DNA of 64,000 nt from JAJUFS01 sp036381175 (GTDB lineage: Bacteria; Pseudomonadota; Gammaproteobacteria; Natronospirales; JAJUFS01), in assembly GCA_036381175.1 (NCBI GenBank), contig DASVDI010000015.1:1-64000 (forward strand), in the 5' to 3' direction. The notes beneath the pieces are model-generated. The model had not been told where the DNA came from and did no database searches. It saw only the letters and a list, made by a program, of their open reading frames with translations. Shown piece after piece: positions 42,953-52,030 of the stretch (position 1 is the stretch's first letter; each line of letters starts with the position of its first letter). A program made the position numbers and the translations under genes.

Positions 42953-45208
42953 ATGGATCGTTCCCGCATTCCGAGTTTCTACAAATTGTCCGTGCCCGAG
43001 CGCGTGCGCATCATGCGCGAGCGCGGCCTGCTGTCCAACGAGGATTACCTCGCGCTGTCCTCGGGACAGCACACGCTGGATGTCGATTCCGCCGACAAGA
43101 TGATCGAGAACGTCATCGGCGTGATGGGATTGCCGGTCGGACTAGCATTGAATTTTCTCGTCAATGGCAAGGACTACGTCGTTCCATTGGTTGTCGAGGA
43201 ACCGTCGATTGTCGCCGCGCTTTCATCGGCCGCGAAAACCATTCGCAACGCCGGCGGTTTTGAAACATCCAGCACCGATCCAATTCTCATCGGCCAGGTG
43301 CAGGTGGTCGAAGTACCGCACATTGCGAAAGCGCAGGCGGCGATCCTGCAACGCAAGGATGAAATCCTGAACCTCGCGAATTCGCTGCACCCGAAAATGG
43401 TCGCGCGTGGCGGTGGTGCGAAAGATCTCGAAGTGCATGTGCATCCGAGCGAGTACACGAAGTCGGACATGCTCGTCGTGCACTTGCTGGTCGATACACG
43501 CGATGCGATGGGCGCGAATCTCGTCAACACGATGTGCGAAGGTGTTGCATCGCTGGTCGAGAACATCACCGGCGGAAAAGTCTTCCTGCGCATTCTTTCC
43601 AATCTTGCTGATCGTTCGCTCGCGCGCGCGCGTTGTGTGATTCCGCCGGCAGCACTCGCGAAGGGTGGCTTCGACGGCGAACAGGTGCGCGACGGCATCA
43701 TCATCGCGAACGAGTTCGCGGTTGTTGATCCGTACCGCGCGGTCACGCACAACAAGGGCGTGATGAACGGCATCGATGCGGTCGCCCTGGCGACGGGCAA
43801 CGACTGGCGCGCGATCGAAGCGAGTTGTCATGCCTGGGCGGCGCGCAGCGGACGTTATTCATCATTGACGCGCTGGTACAAGGACGATGCGGGCAATCTT
43901 GTTGGCGAACTGGAATTGCCCTTGAAGGTCGGTATTGTCGGCGGTTCGCTGCAATCGAATCCGACGGTGGCAATGAATCATCGCCTTGTCGGCGTGCAGT
44001 CTGCGACTGAACTTGCCGAGCTGATGGCCGCCGCGGGACTCGCACAGAATTTTTCCGCCATTCGCGCGCTTTCCACGGAAGGCATCCAGCAGGGACACAT
44101 GACATTGCACGCGCGCAGCGTCGCGGCAACGGCGGGAGCTGCGGCGGAAATTTTCGATACCGTCGTTGATCGTTTGATCGAGTCCGGCGAGATCAAGGTG
44201 TGGAAGGCGCGCGAAATCATTGCAGAAGTATCGCGCCAGTCGAGCGCACCGGCGGTGGCGAGCGCGACACCTTCCGAAGACAAGGAACCGCTCGCGGCGG
44301 GTTACGGCAAGATCATTTTGTTCGGCGAACACGCGGTAGTTTATGGCCGCCACGCACTTGCAGCTCCCGTGCCGCTCGCGATCCAGGCGAAAGTCGAGGA
44401 TGCGAACGATGGCGTTGAAATCATCATCCCGCGCTGGAATGTCGAGGCGCGGTTGCATGAACCGGCAAACCAGCGCCAGGGTTTTCACAAGCAGTTCGGC
44501 ATCATTCTCGATGAGCTCGGCCTCGAAAAACGGCCGATGAAAATCGAGATATTCCCGAATGTGCCGCGTGCGATGGGACTTGGCGGTTCGGCGGCGTTCG
44601 CGGTTGCAGTCATTCGCGCGCTTGATCGTCATTACGGCCTGAAGCTCTCCGACGAAGACGTCAACAATCTCGCGTTCGAATCCGAAACCGTTGCGCACGG
44701 AACACCGAGTGGCATCGACAACACGATGGCGACTTTCGGACGGCTCATGTTGTATCGCAAAGGCAATCCGCCGCTGCGTGATTTCCTGACGGCGAGCGAA
44801 CCGGTTAAATTCGTCGTCGGCATGACCGGCGTGGAAACGCTGACGCACAAGATGGTCACGCGCGTGCGCCAGAACTGGGAGCGCAACACGGCGCTTTACG
44901 AACGGATTTTCAATGAGATTGATGCGCTCACCTTGCAGGGCGTGAAAGCGCTCAAGGAAAACGACCTCGAGCAGATGGGCGATCTCATGAATGTCTGCCA
45001 GGGATTGCTGAACGCCTTGCAGGTATCCAGCTGGGAGCTGGAAGAACTGATGCAGATCGCGCGCGACAACGGTGCGCTGGGCGCGAAGCTTACCGGTGGT
45101 GGCGGTGGCGGCGCGATGATCGCGCTGTGTCCCGACAATGCCGAAACCGTGAAACGCGCGATGCAGGCGGCAGGTTACCAGGCCATGGAGATTACCGTCG
45201 GCGGCTGA
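42953..45208 (+). CDS. HMG-CoA reductase - mevalonate kinase fusion
   Basis: A 751-residue two-enzyme protein. Residues 1-430 are class II HMG-CoA reductase: ENVIGVMGLPVGLALNFLVN, DAMGANLVNTMCEG, ATGNDWRAIEASCHAW and QQGHMTLHARS with the catalytic His. A short Ala/Ser/Pro linker (about 431-447) leads to mevalonate kinase, residues 448-751: YGKIILFGEHAVVYGRHALA, PRAMGLGGSAAFAVAVIRAL, GTPSGIDNTMATFGR and LTGGGGGGAMIAL. The fusion would hand mevalonate straight from the reductase to the kinase. The ATG at 42953 follows the previous stop by 3 bases. The HMG-CoA synthase and thiolase genes are not in the window. Confidence 0.93.
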   Translation: MDRSRIPSFYKLSVPERVRIMRERGLLSNEDYLALSSGQHTLDVDSADKMIENVIGVMGLPVGLALNFLVNGKDYVVPLVVEEPSIVAALSSAAKTIRNAGGFETSSTDPILIGQVQVVEVPHIAKAQAAILQRKDEILNLANSLHPKMVARGGGAKDLEVHVHPSEYTKSDMLVVHLLVDTRDAMGANLVNTMCEGVASLVENITGGKVFLRILSNLADRSLARARCVIPPAALAKGGFDGEQVRDGIIIANEFAVVDPYRAVTHNKGVMNGIDAVALATGNDWRAIEASCHAWAARSGRYSSLTRWYKDDAGNLVGELELPLKVGIVGGSLQSNPTVAMNHRLVGVQSATELAELMAAAGLAQNFSAIRALSTEGIQQGHMTLHARSVAATAGAAAEIFDTVVDRLIESGEIKVWKAREIIAEVSRQSSAPAVASATPSEDKEPLAAGYGKIILFGEHAVVYGRHALAAPVPLAIQAKVEDANDGVEIIIPRWNVEARLHEPANQRQGFHKQFGIILDELGLEKRPMKIEIFPNVPRAMGLGGSAAFAVAVIRALDRHYGLKLSDEDVNNLAFESETVAHGTPSGIDNTMATFGRLMLYRKGNPPLRDFLTASEPVKFVVGMTGVETLTHKMVTRVRQNWERNTALYERIFNEIDALTLQGVKALKENDLEQMGDLMNVCQGLLNALQVSSWELEELMQIARDNGALGAKLTGGGGGGAMIALCPDNAETVKRAMQAAGYQAMEITVGG

Positions 45209-45258
45209 GGTCGCATCTGTTCCCGGAATACCGGGACCTTGTGCGCCTTGGCTGTGTT

Positions 45259-45318
45259 GCAAGCGGTCCCTCGCTGCTCATTTACCTTTTGTAAACTCCG
45301 CTGCTCGGAACCACTTGC
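45259..45318. repeat. Imperfect inverted repeat
   Basis: GCAAGCGGTCCC (45259-45270) pairs with GGAACCACTTGC (45307-45318), and TTTAC/GTAAA form an inner stem. CGCTGCTC appears as a direct repeat on both sides. It lies between the HMGR-MK gene and idi and has no U-run, so its role is unclear. Confidence 0.4.
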
Positions 45319-45372
45319 GCCTTGCCAGCGCATCAACAGCTGCAACCTCAGATAGCGCAATCAAGGATCGAC

Positions 45373-45933
45373 ATGAATCAACCCCGCCACGAAAACGTCT
45401 CCAGCGAAAGCGAAGCGCTGATTCTCGTTGATGAAAACGACAATGAGATCGGCACGATTTCAAAAGCCGACGCGCACGATGCGAACGGAACGCTGCATCG
45501 CGCATTCTCGCTGTTCATTTTCAATGACAAGGGCGAATTGCTGTTGCAGCAGCGCAGCGCGGAAAAACGCCTCTGGGGCGGCTACTGGTCGAACTCCTGT
45601 TGCTCGCATCCGCGCGCCGGCGAAAAAATGGATGAAGCGATTCATCGCCGCCTCGAACAGGAACTCGGCATGAGCGCCGAGCTCGAGTTCGTCTACAAGT
45701 TCACCTACCAGGCGGACTTCGGCGAACACGGTGCCGAGCACGAACTGTGCTGGGTGTACGTCGGCCGCGCGATGAGTGAAGTGCAAGCAAATACATCGGA
45801 GATTTCCGACTGGCGCTGGATTGCTCCCGCGGCTCTGGACAAGGAAATGGCGACGAATCCGGAACGCTTCACGCCCTGGTTTCAATTGGAGTGGGAACGG
45901 TTGAAACAGGATTTCGCGGAGCGATTGCCATAG
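45373..45933 (+). CDS. idi: Isopentenyl-diphosphate delta-isomerase, type I
   Basis: A 186-residue Nudix-fold enzyme that interconverts IPP and DMAPP. LHRAFSLFIFNDKGELLLQQ, the catalytic Cys in GYWSNSCCSHPRAGE and the Glu in GEHGAEHELCWVYVG are present. An isomerase is essential when IPP comes only from mevalonate, because that route does not make DMAPP. The start at 45373 (MNQPRHENVS) follows AGGA by 5 bases; the frame upstream is rejected. It ends the isoprenoid cluster. Confidence 0.94.
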   Translation: MNQPRHENVSSESEALILVDENDNEIGTISKADAHDANGTLHRAFSLFIFNDKGELLLQQRSAEKRLWGGYWSNSCCSHPRAGEKMDEAIHRRLEQELGMSAELEFVYKFTYQADFGEHGAEHELCWVYVGRAMSEVQANTSEISDWRWIAPAALDKEMATNPERFTPWFQLEWERLKQDFAERLP

Positions 45934-45972
45934 CGATGGCCATGGCGCTATTCAGAACAATCAATTGAAACA

Positions 45973-47322
45973 ATGAACGGGGGGTTCAAGGTGGAAGGAA
46001 AGAAGAAGAAAAAGATCGGCAAACGGATTTTGCTTTCGGTTGCCTCGCTCGCAGTTTTCGCTGTAATTGCAGCATTCACTCTCCTGTCTTTTGCAACCGT
46101 CGAACTGACGGCTGCCGGCGCGCCTAACCGCTTGCGCATTCCTGTATTGCCGGGAATCGGCGATGCCGCGATACCGATATTCGTGAAGACCGGGGACAAG
46201 CTCTCCATCCCCGGATTCCTCGACGGTCCGATTGTTCGCATGAACAAGGACGGTTCCTGGTCCGCCACGTGGTTCTGCGAGGACAGGGCAGTGAGCGCGC
46301 AGGGCCGCGCTGCCGTGTTGCAGATCGAATGTGCGGGTGAATCCCGGTCGTTCACTTTGAAATCGACGGGAACACCGGCGGCGGTCGCGCCGATGCCCGA
46401 AAAAGTCGTCGTACTGAGCGACCTCGAGGGCAACATTGTGTTTCTCGATGAAGCGCTGCGCGAGCTCGGAATCGTCAATGACGCCGGCGACTGGCAATAC
46501 GAAACAGGACACCTCGTGATACTCGGCGATTCCGTTGACCGGGGCCGCGACGTTTTTGCCGTGCTCTGGTGGCTGCATGACCTCGCGGTGCAGGCGAGCG
46601 CGTCGGGTGGCGCTGTGCATGTCGTGCTCGGGAATCACGATCAGTACATGCTGCGCACGAATCCTTCCAAGGCAAATCGCGATCACATCTACGCGCTGAA
46701 CATGATGGGCGGTTACCAGCAGGCCTTCGCCGATGAGACCGTCATCGGGCATTGGCTGCGACAGCAACCCGTGCTGTTGAAACTGGGCTCCGTTCTGTTT
46801 GCGCACGGCGGTGTGAGTCCCGACGTTGTTCGATCGGGGCTTTCGGTCGAGGAGATCAACAGCGCGATGAAGGCGTACTGGAATACGCCGCGCGAAAAAC
46901 AGCAACGTTCTGCAGCGCTGGATGCCGTGCTCGGTCATACCGGCGTGACTCAGTACCGCGGATATTTCAAGGGAATCGAGGGACGCTATCCGGCGGCGAG
47001 CGATGCCGAAATCGAGCAGGTGCTGGAGCACTTCGAGGCGAGCCAGATCGTTGTTGCGCACACGGTTGTCGAGCAAGTCAAAAGCCTTCGCGATGGTCGA
47101 GTTTACGCGGTGGATGTGAACAGCGATGAATCCTTGCCCCAAGTGCTGGCGTTCGAAAACGGCATCGCAAAAGTCATCAATATCGGTGTTTCCAGGAACA
47201 TCGGTGAACAGGATGCCGCCACGCTTCGAGAGTTCAGTCTCGGCAACGCCGCTGATCGGAAAATGCTTCTCGACATGTACAAGGACATCGGCAGGTTGTC
47301 CGCTCTGCCGTATCCCTATTGA
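45973..47322 (+). CDS. Membrane-anchored PPP-type metallophosphoesterase
   Basis: A 449-residue protein with a lysine-rich cytoplasmic start (KKKKKIGKR), one N-terminal membrane helix (LLSVASLAVFAVIAAFTLL), an extra 90-residue beta-rich region, then a calcineurin-like domain: LSDLEGN, GDSVDRG, LGNHDQ, FAHGG and AHT in the PPP order. LSDLEGN departs from the usual GDxHG: Glu replaces the metal-ligand His, which may alter metal use. The domain resembles Shewanella-like phosphatases. A GTG at 45991, 6 bases after GGGGGG, is an alternative start. Confidence 0.82.
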   Translation: MNGGFKVEGKKKKKIGKRILLSVASLAVFAVIAAFTLLSFATVELTAAGAPNRLRIPVLPGIGDAAIPIFVKTGDKLSIPGFLDGPIVRMNKDGSWSATWFCEDRAVSAQGRAAVLQIECAGESRSFTLKSTGTPAAVAPMPEKVVVLSDLEGNIVFLDEALRELGIVNDAGDWQYETGHLVILGDSVDRGRDVFAVLWWLHDLAVQASASGGAVHVVLGNHDQYMLRTNPSKANRDHIYALNMMGGYQQAFADETVIGHWLRQQPVLLKLGSVLFAHGGVSPDVVRSGLSVEEINSAMKAYWNTPREKQQRSAALDAVLGHTGVTQYRGYFKGIEGRYPAASDAEIEQVLEHFEASQIVVAHTVVEQVKSLRDGRVYAVDVNSDESLPQVLAFENGIAKVINIGVSRNIGEQDAATLREFSLGNAADRKMLLDMYKDIGRLSALPYPY

Positions 47323-47446
47323 CCGTGAAACAATTTCGTTGAAAAACCGCGGCTGAAACCCTGGAATAAGGAGTATTCATTATTCTTCTTCCATGACCGC
47401 CCGCTATCATTGAATGCAACAGCCACACGCATTCAAGGTGCGCGCC

Positions 47447-48223
47447 ATGCCCGAATCCCGGTTACCACTTCATATCCAGGCTTGCTACATCGGCTCGCGC
47501 ATCGATACGCGGGAGATGGAAAAACGCGATGCTGTGCTGCTCGCGCCGCTGGTGCTGCGCGCGGGCAATCGCGGTCATGCGGTGGTGTTCCGTTTCGGTG
47601 TGGTCGTGTTCATCGACATGGTCGAAGTCGAACGGCAGGAACTGATCGAACGCCTGAGATCGCGGATCATCAATCCCGTCACCTTGCCGTCATGCGAGGA
47701 TCTTGACGCGACGCTCGGCGAGGACGACAAGCTCGATTCCGAGGGACGATTGGTGTTGCGCGATGCGAGTCCGGAGCGCCTGCAAGTGGTTGCAAGCGTG
47801 CTGGCGAAGAGTGCGGTGCTCGGTTACTACGAACTCGCCCTGAACCAGGTGTTCGACCGCATCGAACATCTTGCTGACAAGTTTCGTGCCGGCTCCTACC
47901 GTGTACGCGACCGCGAACTGTTGCGCGAGATCGGCGACGTGTTGCTCGCGCAGACGAAAATGGTCGGCCGTGTGGAAGCCGCGGAAAAGCCGGAGATCAC
48001 CTGGGATAATCCCGAGTTCGATCGCCTTTACGAACGGCTTGCCGTGGAATACGAATTGCGTGATCGCGACAAGGCGCTGACCCGCAAGCTGGCAGTGGTG
48101 TCCGATACCGCACACACGCATCTCGAGTTGCTCTACAACCGCCGCACACTCCGGGTCGAGTGGTACATCGTCATCCTGATCGTGTTCGAGATCGCCCTGA
48201 CGCTGTTCGAAAAACTGGGCTGA
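47447..48223 (+). CDS. DUF155/RMND1-family protein
   Basis: A 258-residue protein of the RMD1/RMND1 family (DUF155). It begins with LHIQACYIGSRIDTREMEK, has VFRFGVVVFIDMVEVER in the middle (the 'fr.GvvVfwn' strand), then a long helical part (ALNQVFDRIEHLADKFRAGS) and a C-terminal membrane helix (VEWYIVILIVFEIALTLFE). The function in bacteria is unknown; mitochondrial relatives support translation. I chose the ATG at 47447, 8 bases after AAGG. An ATG 33 bases earlier lies too close to a TATCAT -10. Confidence 0.85.
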   Translation: MPESRLPLHIQACYIGSRIDTREMEKRDAVLLAPLVLRAGNRGHAVVFRFGVVVFIDMVEVERQELIERLRSRIINPVTLPSCEDLDATLGEDDKLDSEGRLVLRDASPERLQVVASVLAKSAVLGYYELALNQVFDRIEHLADKFRAGSYRVRDRELLREIGDVLLAQTKMVGRVEAAEKPEITWDNPEFDRLYERLAVEYELRDRDKALTRKLAVVSDTAHTHLELLYNRRTLRVEWYIVILIVFEIALTLFEKLG

Positions 48224-48441
48224 CAGCGGAATTTCCGGAAACTTTTTGCCCTCCGCGCGCTCAAACGTTTCTTGAGTCATGGGGGCATTGTTGGTTCCGT
48301 GACGCCCTTGAGCATGTTGCGGGATGAGGGTCGCAATTTCGCCCGCGTTTCCTGCTCGTTGTTGGCGCATTCGCCAGAATCCGCTGCATCACGTATAAGG
48401 TCGAATGCCTGATCACCCAGGCGCCGACCAGAGGAGCTTCT

Positions 48442-50154
48442 ATGCGTATTAAAAGAATATTGCCGGGAATACTGCCGGTTTTCTGCATTGCCGTGCTGGC
48501 TGCCTGCCAGCCGCAGGAAAAGGCGCCGACGCCCGTTGAAGTGGCGGACCGCATTGACGCGCAGAACATTCGCGCGCACATGGAATTTCTTGCCGACGAC
48601 CTGCTGGAAGGGCGCGACACCGGCGAGCGCGGCTACGCCATCGCGGCGCAATATTTTGCGACGCAGTGCAAGCTGATGGGTCTTGAGCCGGCCGGCGATG
48701 CCGGTTCGTATTTCCAGCAGGTGACATTCCGTCGCAGTACATTCGATGGTGGCGAAGCGGCGTTCACTCTGAACGGAAAGACGCAGCAGCTCTCGGTTCC
48801 CGATGACATCGCGATTAGCGGCAGCTACAACGCGAAAGAAGAAAGTGTGAGCGGCGGTATCGTGTTTGTCGGCTTCGGCATCAGCGCGCCGGAATTCGGC
48901 TACGACGATTACGCCAATGTCGATGTCGAGGACAAGATCGTCATGCTGGTGCGCCGCGGTGCGCCGGAAAGTTTCCCGAGTGACGAACGCGCGTATTACT
49001 CATCTTCCAGCTACAAGCTCGGCGAAGCGGTTCGCCGCGGCGCGAAAGGCCTGTTGCTGGTGACAACGCCCGAGGCACAGGAGCGTTATTCCTGGGAACG
49101 CCTCAAGGGTTATGCATCGCGCGGCGGACTGGAATGGATTTCTCCCGATGGCAGCGTGCCGAACGCGCATCCCGAGTTGAAAGTCACGGCCGTGCTCAAC
49201 TACGAGCTGCAGGCGAGCGTTTTCGAAAACGCGCCGATGCCGCTGGCCGACATCCTGGTGAAACTCGAGGCTGGCGAACCGGTGAGTTTCGAGCTGCCCG
49301 CGTCGCTTGATGTGACACGCCGTTCGGCCTGGGAAGAAATCACGTCGCCGAATGTTGCCTGCGTGCTGCCCGGCAGCGACCCGGCACTTCAAGACGAATA
49401 CGTGCTGTTCAGCGGTCATCTTGATCACGTCGGCACCGATGATAGTGATAATCCGGAGGGGGAAGGCGAAGATCACATCTACAACGGCGCGTATGACAAC
49501 GCGACCGGCATCGCGATAATGCTCGAAGTTGCGCGCGTTTATTCGTCGATGCCCGAAGCGCCGAAACGTTCGTTGCTGTTCCTCGCCGTCACCGCGGAAG
49601 AAAAAGGTCTGCTGGGTTCCGAATACTGGGCGGCAAACCCGACGGTGCCGATCGAAAACGTTTCCGCGAACGTGAACCTCGACATGCCGGTGCTGACTTT
49701 CCCGCTCGCGGATGTGATTGCTTATGGCGCGGAACATTCCGAGCTGGGCGAGATCGTGCGCGAACAGTCCGCGACGCAGGATCTCGCGCTCACGCCGGAT
49801 CCGTGGCCCGAGCAGGTCATTTTCGTGCGCAGCGACCAGTACAGCTTCGTGAAGGCCGGCGTGCCGGCGGTGTTCCTCGTGCCGGGCTGGACGTCAACCG
49901 ATCCCGCGATCGACGGTGAGGCCGAGATGGCCAGGTTCATGGAAGAGAACTATCACGAACTCAGCGACGATCTTTCGCTGCCATTCGACATGGACTCCGC
50001 ACAGCGTTTCGCGGCGGCGAATTTCCTCATCGGTCTTGAAGTGGCCAACCGCGCCGACATGGTGAAGTGGAAAGCCGGTGATTTCTTCGGCACGCGCTTT
50101 GCGACCGAGGACAGGATGCTCAAGGCGACCGCGACACTGGAGGCGGGCAAGTAA
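48442..50154 (+). CDS. M28-family metallopeptidase lipoprotein
   Basis: A 570-residue secreted peptidase. It has a lipoprotein signal (ILPGILPVFCIAVLAAC), an N-terminal region, a protease-associated (PA) insert around residues 135-240, and the M28 domain: SGHLDHVGTD, YNGAYDNATGIAI and TAEEKGLLGSEYW supply His, Asp and Glu ligands, with LDM following. The last ligand position reads RSDQYSFVKAGVP, with Gln where His is usual in M28, so one zinc site may be changed. GAGGAG precedes the ATG by 5 bases. It is terminated by the hairpin at 50173. Confidence 0.88.
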   Translation: MRIKRILPGILPVFCIAVLAACQPQEKAPTPVEVADRIDAQNIRAHMEFLADDLLEGRDTGERGYAIAAQYFATQCKLMGLEPAGDAGSYFQQVTFRRSTFDGGEAAFTLNGKTQQLSVPDDIAISGSYNAKEESVSGGIVFVGFGISAPEFGYDDYANVDVEDKIVMLVRRGAPESFPSDERAYYSSSSYKLGEAVRRGAKGLLLVTTPEAQERYSWERLKGYASRGGLEWISPDGSVPNAHPELKVTAVLNYELQASVFENAPMPLADILVKLEAGEPVSFELPASLDVTRRSAWEEITSPNVACVLPGSDPALQDEYVLFSGHLDHVGTDDSDNPEGEGEDHIYNGAYDNATGIAIMLEVARVYSSMPEAPKRSLLFLAVTAEEKGLLGSEYWAANPTVPIENVSANVNLDMPVLTFPLADVIAYGAEHSELGEIVREQSATQDLALTPDPWPEQVIFVRSDQYSFVKAGVPAVFLVPGWTSTDPAIDGEAEMARFMEENYHELSDDLSLPFDMDSAQRFAAANFLIGLEVANRADMVKWKAGDFFGTRFATEDRMLKATATLEAGK

Positions 50155-50172
50155 GACGTTTTGACGCAATGA

Positions 50173-50204
50173 AAAAAGCCGGGAATCTTTCCCGGCTTTT
50201 TTTT
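50173..50204 (+). terminator. Bidirectional Rho-independent terminator
   Basis: AAAAAAGCCGGGAA and TTCCCGGCTTTTTTTT pair around TCT, with A-run and T-run on the two sides. It can end both the M28 peptidase and the convergent gshA transcripts. Confidence 0.9.
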
Positions 50205-50208
50205 TGCT

Positions 50209-51798
50209 TCACGCTTCGAGTGGCAAGGTCTGCGCGAAATACCGTTCAAGATACTCATCGAAGCTGAGCGTGTCGGCGGCTTCGATGGCGCGTTGTTCGA
50301 CGAGCGAACGTTCGGCGGTTTCACGGAAGAAGGTTTCGCGTTCCGGCGCGAGCGGTTGCGCGAGATACGCGTCGCGATGTTCGACGGATTTGCGCATGGC
50401 GAAGTCGAAGAAGGATTCCTCGTTGCTGCGCATTTCATCGAGCATGCGTGCCGAGGGTGTCTGTTCCGGATCGCGTGCAATCAGGCGTTGCGCGGCAAGC
50501 GCGGATGAGTAGCGGCGGTCCGGTTCGCAGCCATCCAGGATTTCAGCAACGGATTGCATGGCTTCGAGCGCTTCGTCCGCCCAGTCGCGCAGTTCGACGT
50601 CCTGGCCGTTGTGGCGCAGTTTCAATCCGGGTTCGCGGCCGCGCGTCGCGACCTGTGTCTGGTTGTAATCGATCTCGGCCTGCTCATCTGCGCTGATCGG
50701 CGGGCTTGCGCTCAACAGGCAGAAGGCGAGAAACACTTCCAGGAAATAAAGCTCGGGCAGGTTCACGCCGGCGGGATCGAAAGCGGAAACATCCAGCGCG
50801 CGCACTTCGATGTAACGCACGCCGCGGCGCTTGAGCGCGAGTGTCGGCTTTTCGCCAGAGCGCGTGATGTTCTTCGGGCGAATGAAACTGTAGTACTCGT
50901 TCTCGATCTGCAGGATGTGGTCGTTGAGTTGCCGCCAGCCATCGGGCGTTTTCACGCCGATCTTCGAGTAGGGCGGCCAGGGCGTGCCGATGGCGCGCGC
51001 GAGGCTCGCGACGTAACTGTCGAGATCGTTGTACGACACGTTCAACGCCGCCTGCGCCGCCTTGTTCTTGTAGCCGATGTCGCTCATGCGCAGCGATGTC
51101 GCGTAGGGCAACCAGGCAGTGTGTGAATCGTTGATTCGGATTCCCGGAAGATCGCCGCCGCTGGCATCGAGAAAACTGCGGCACACCGCCGGGGATGCGC
51201 CAAACAGGTACGGAATGAGCCAGCCGAGTCGCTGGAAGTTGCGCACCAGGCCAAAGTAGGCCGTGTTCTTCACCGCTTCCGGACTTTCCCCGCCAAACCG
51301 TTCGCGCCACGCCGGCCAGAATTCCTCGGGCAGCGAGTAGTTGAAATGCACGCCGGAAATGGTCTGCATGCGTCGTCCGTAGCGGTGCCCGAGCCCGTGC
51401 CGATAAATGTGTTTCATGCGCCCGACATTCGAGCTGCCGTAAAGCGCGATCGGAATGTCTTCATCGCGCCCGAGCTTGCACGGCATGCTCGTCGCCCACA
51501 GCAGCTCGTCGTTCATGTTCGCGTAGGTGTAGCGCTGCACGTCATGCAGGAAGTCGAGCGTGGCGCGGGCGTCGGTGTGCGGCGGCGTGATGAATTCCAG
51601 CAGAACCTCTGCGTAATCCGTCGTAATGAACGGATGAGTCAACGTTGCGCCAAGCGATGCCGGGTGCGGCGTGTGCGCAAGTTTGCCATCCGCGCTGACG
51701 CGCAGGCTTTCCTTCTCCAGGCCCTTCAGACCGCCGTGAAAAAGGCAGCCGCCGGCACGGCCGAGGGCATCAAGCGTCGCGGTTTCAGGATATTGCAA
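50209..51798 (-). CDS. gshA: Glutamate-cysteine ligase
   Basis: A 529-residue class I (gammaproteobacterial) gamma-glutamylcysteine synthetase, the first step of glutathione synthesis. GLKGLEKESLRVSADG, THPFITTDYAEVLLEFITPP, YGSSNVGRMKHIYRHGLGHR and GVRYIEVRALDVSAFDPAGV are conserved active-site regions. The start appears to be a TTG (MQYPETATLD); no ATG lies nearby. Its product supplies the cofactor of frmA-fghA elsewhere in the window. Confidence 0.95.
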   Translation of the reverse strand: MQYPETATLDALGRAGGCLFHGGLKGLEKESLRVSADGKLAHTPHPASLGATLTHPFITTDYAEVLLEFITPPHTDARATLDFLHDVQRYTYANMNDELLWATSMPCKLGRDEDIPIALYGSSNVGRMKHIYRHGLGHRYGRRMQTISGVHFNYSLPEEFWPAWRERFGGESPEAVKNTAYFGLVRNFQRLGWLIPYLFGASPAVCRSFLDASGGDLPGIRINDSHTAWLPYATSLRMSDIGYKNKAAQAALNVSYNDLDSYVASLARAIGTPWPPYSKIGVKTPDGWRQLNDHILQIENEYYSFIRPKNITRSGEKPTLALKRRGVRYIEVRALDVSAFDPAGVNLPELYFLEVFLAFCLLSASPPISADEQAEIDYNQTQVATRGREPGLKLRHNGQDVELRDWADEALEAMQSVAEILDGCEPDRRYSSALAAQRLIARDPEQTPSARMLDEMRSNEESFFDFAMRKSVEHRDAYLAQPLAPERETFFRETAERSLVEQRAIEAADTLSFDEYLERYFAQTLPLEA

Positions 51799-51975
51799 GT
51801 GGCTGTCTCTTCTGTGGACTGGAAATCGGGGGAGTATGCCGCGTCATGCGGGAGAGCGGGCCGGCGCATTATGCCGAAAGATTGTCCGACCTTGAACCAA
51901 TTACGGGTTTTCTCGCATGCCGCGAAGAAAAAAACCGGGGTTTCTACTGAATTATGACTTGCCAGCAGTTATTCT

Positions 51976-52003
51976 TTGTGGGAGCAATGGTCCCACATAT
52001 ACT
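51976..52003 (+). promoter_or_regulatory. Promoter with an inverted repeat before the GGDEF-EAL gene
   Basis: TTGTGG (51976-51981) and TATACT (51998-52003) are 16 bases apart. The inverted repeat GTGGGA-GCAATGG-TCCCAC (51978-51996) fills the -35 edge and spacer, a position suited to repression. Confidence 0.6.
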
Positions 52004-52030
52004 AAAAAGCGATTTCCGGGGGCGGTTGTA

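Noticed and set aside
40941..45208. Archaeal-type mevalonate bypass
   Set aside because: A classical diphosphomevalonate decarboxylase and a second GHMP kinase are present, so the normal route is simpler.
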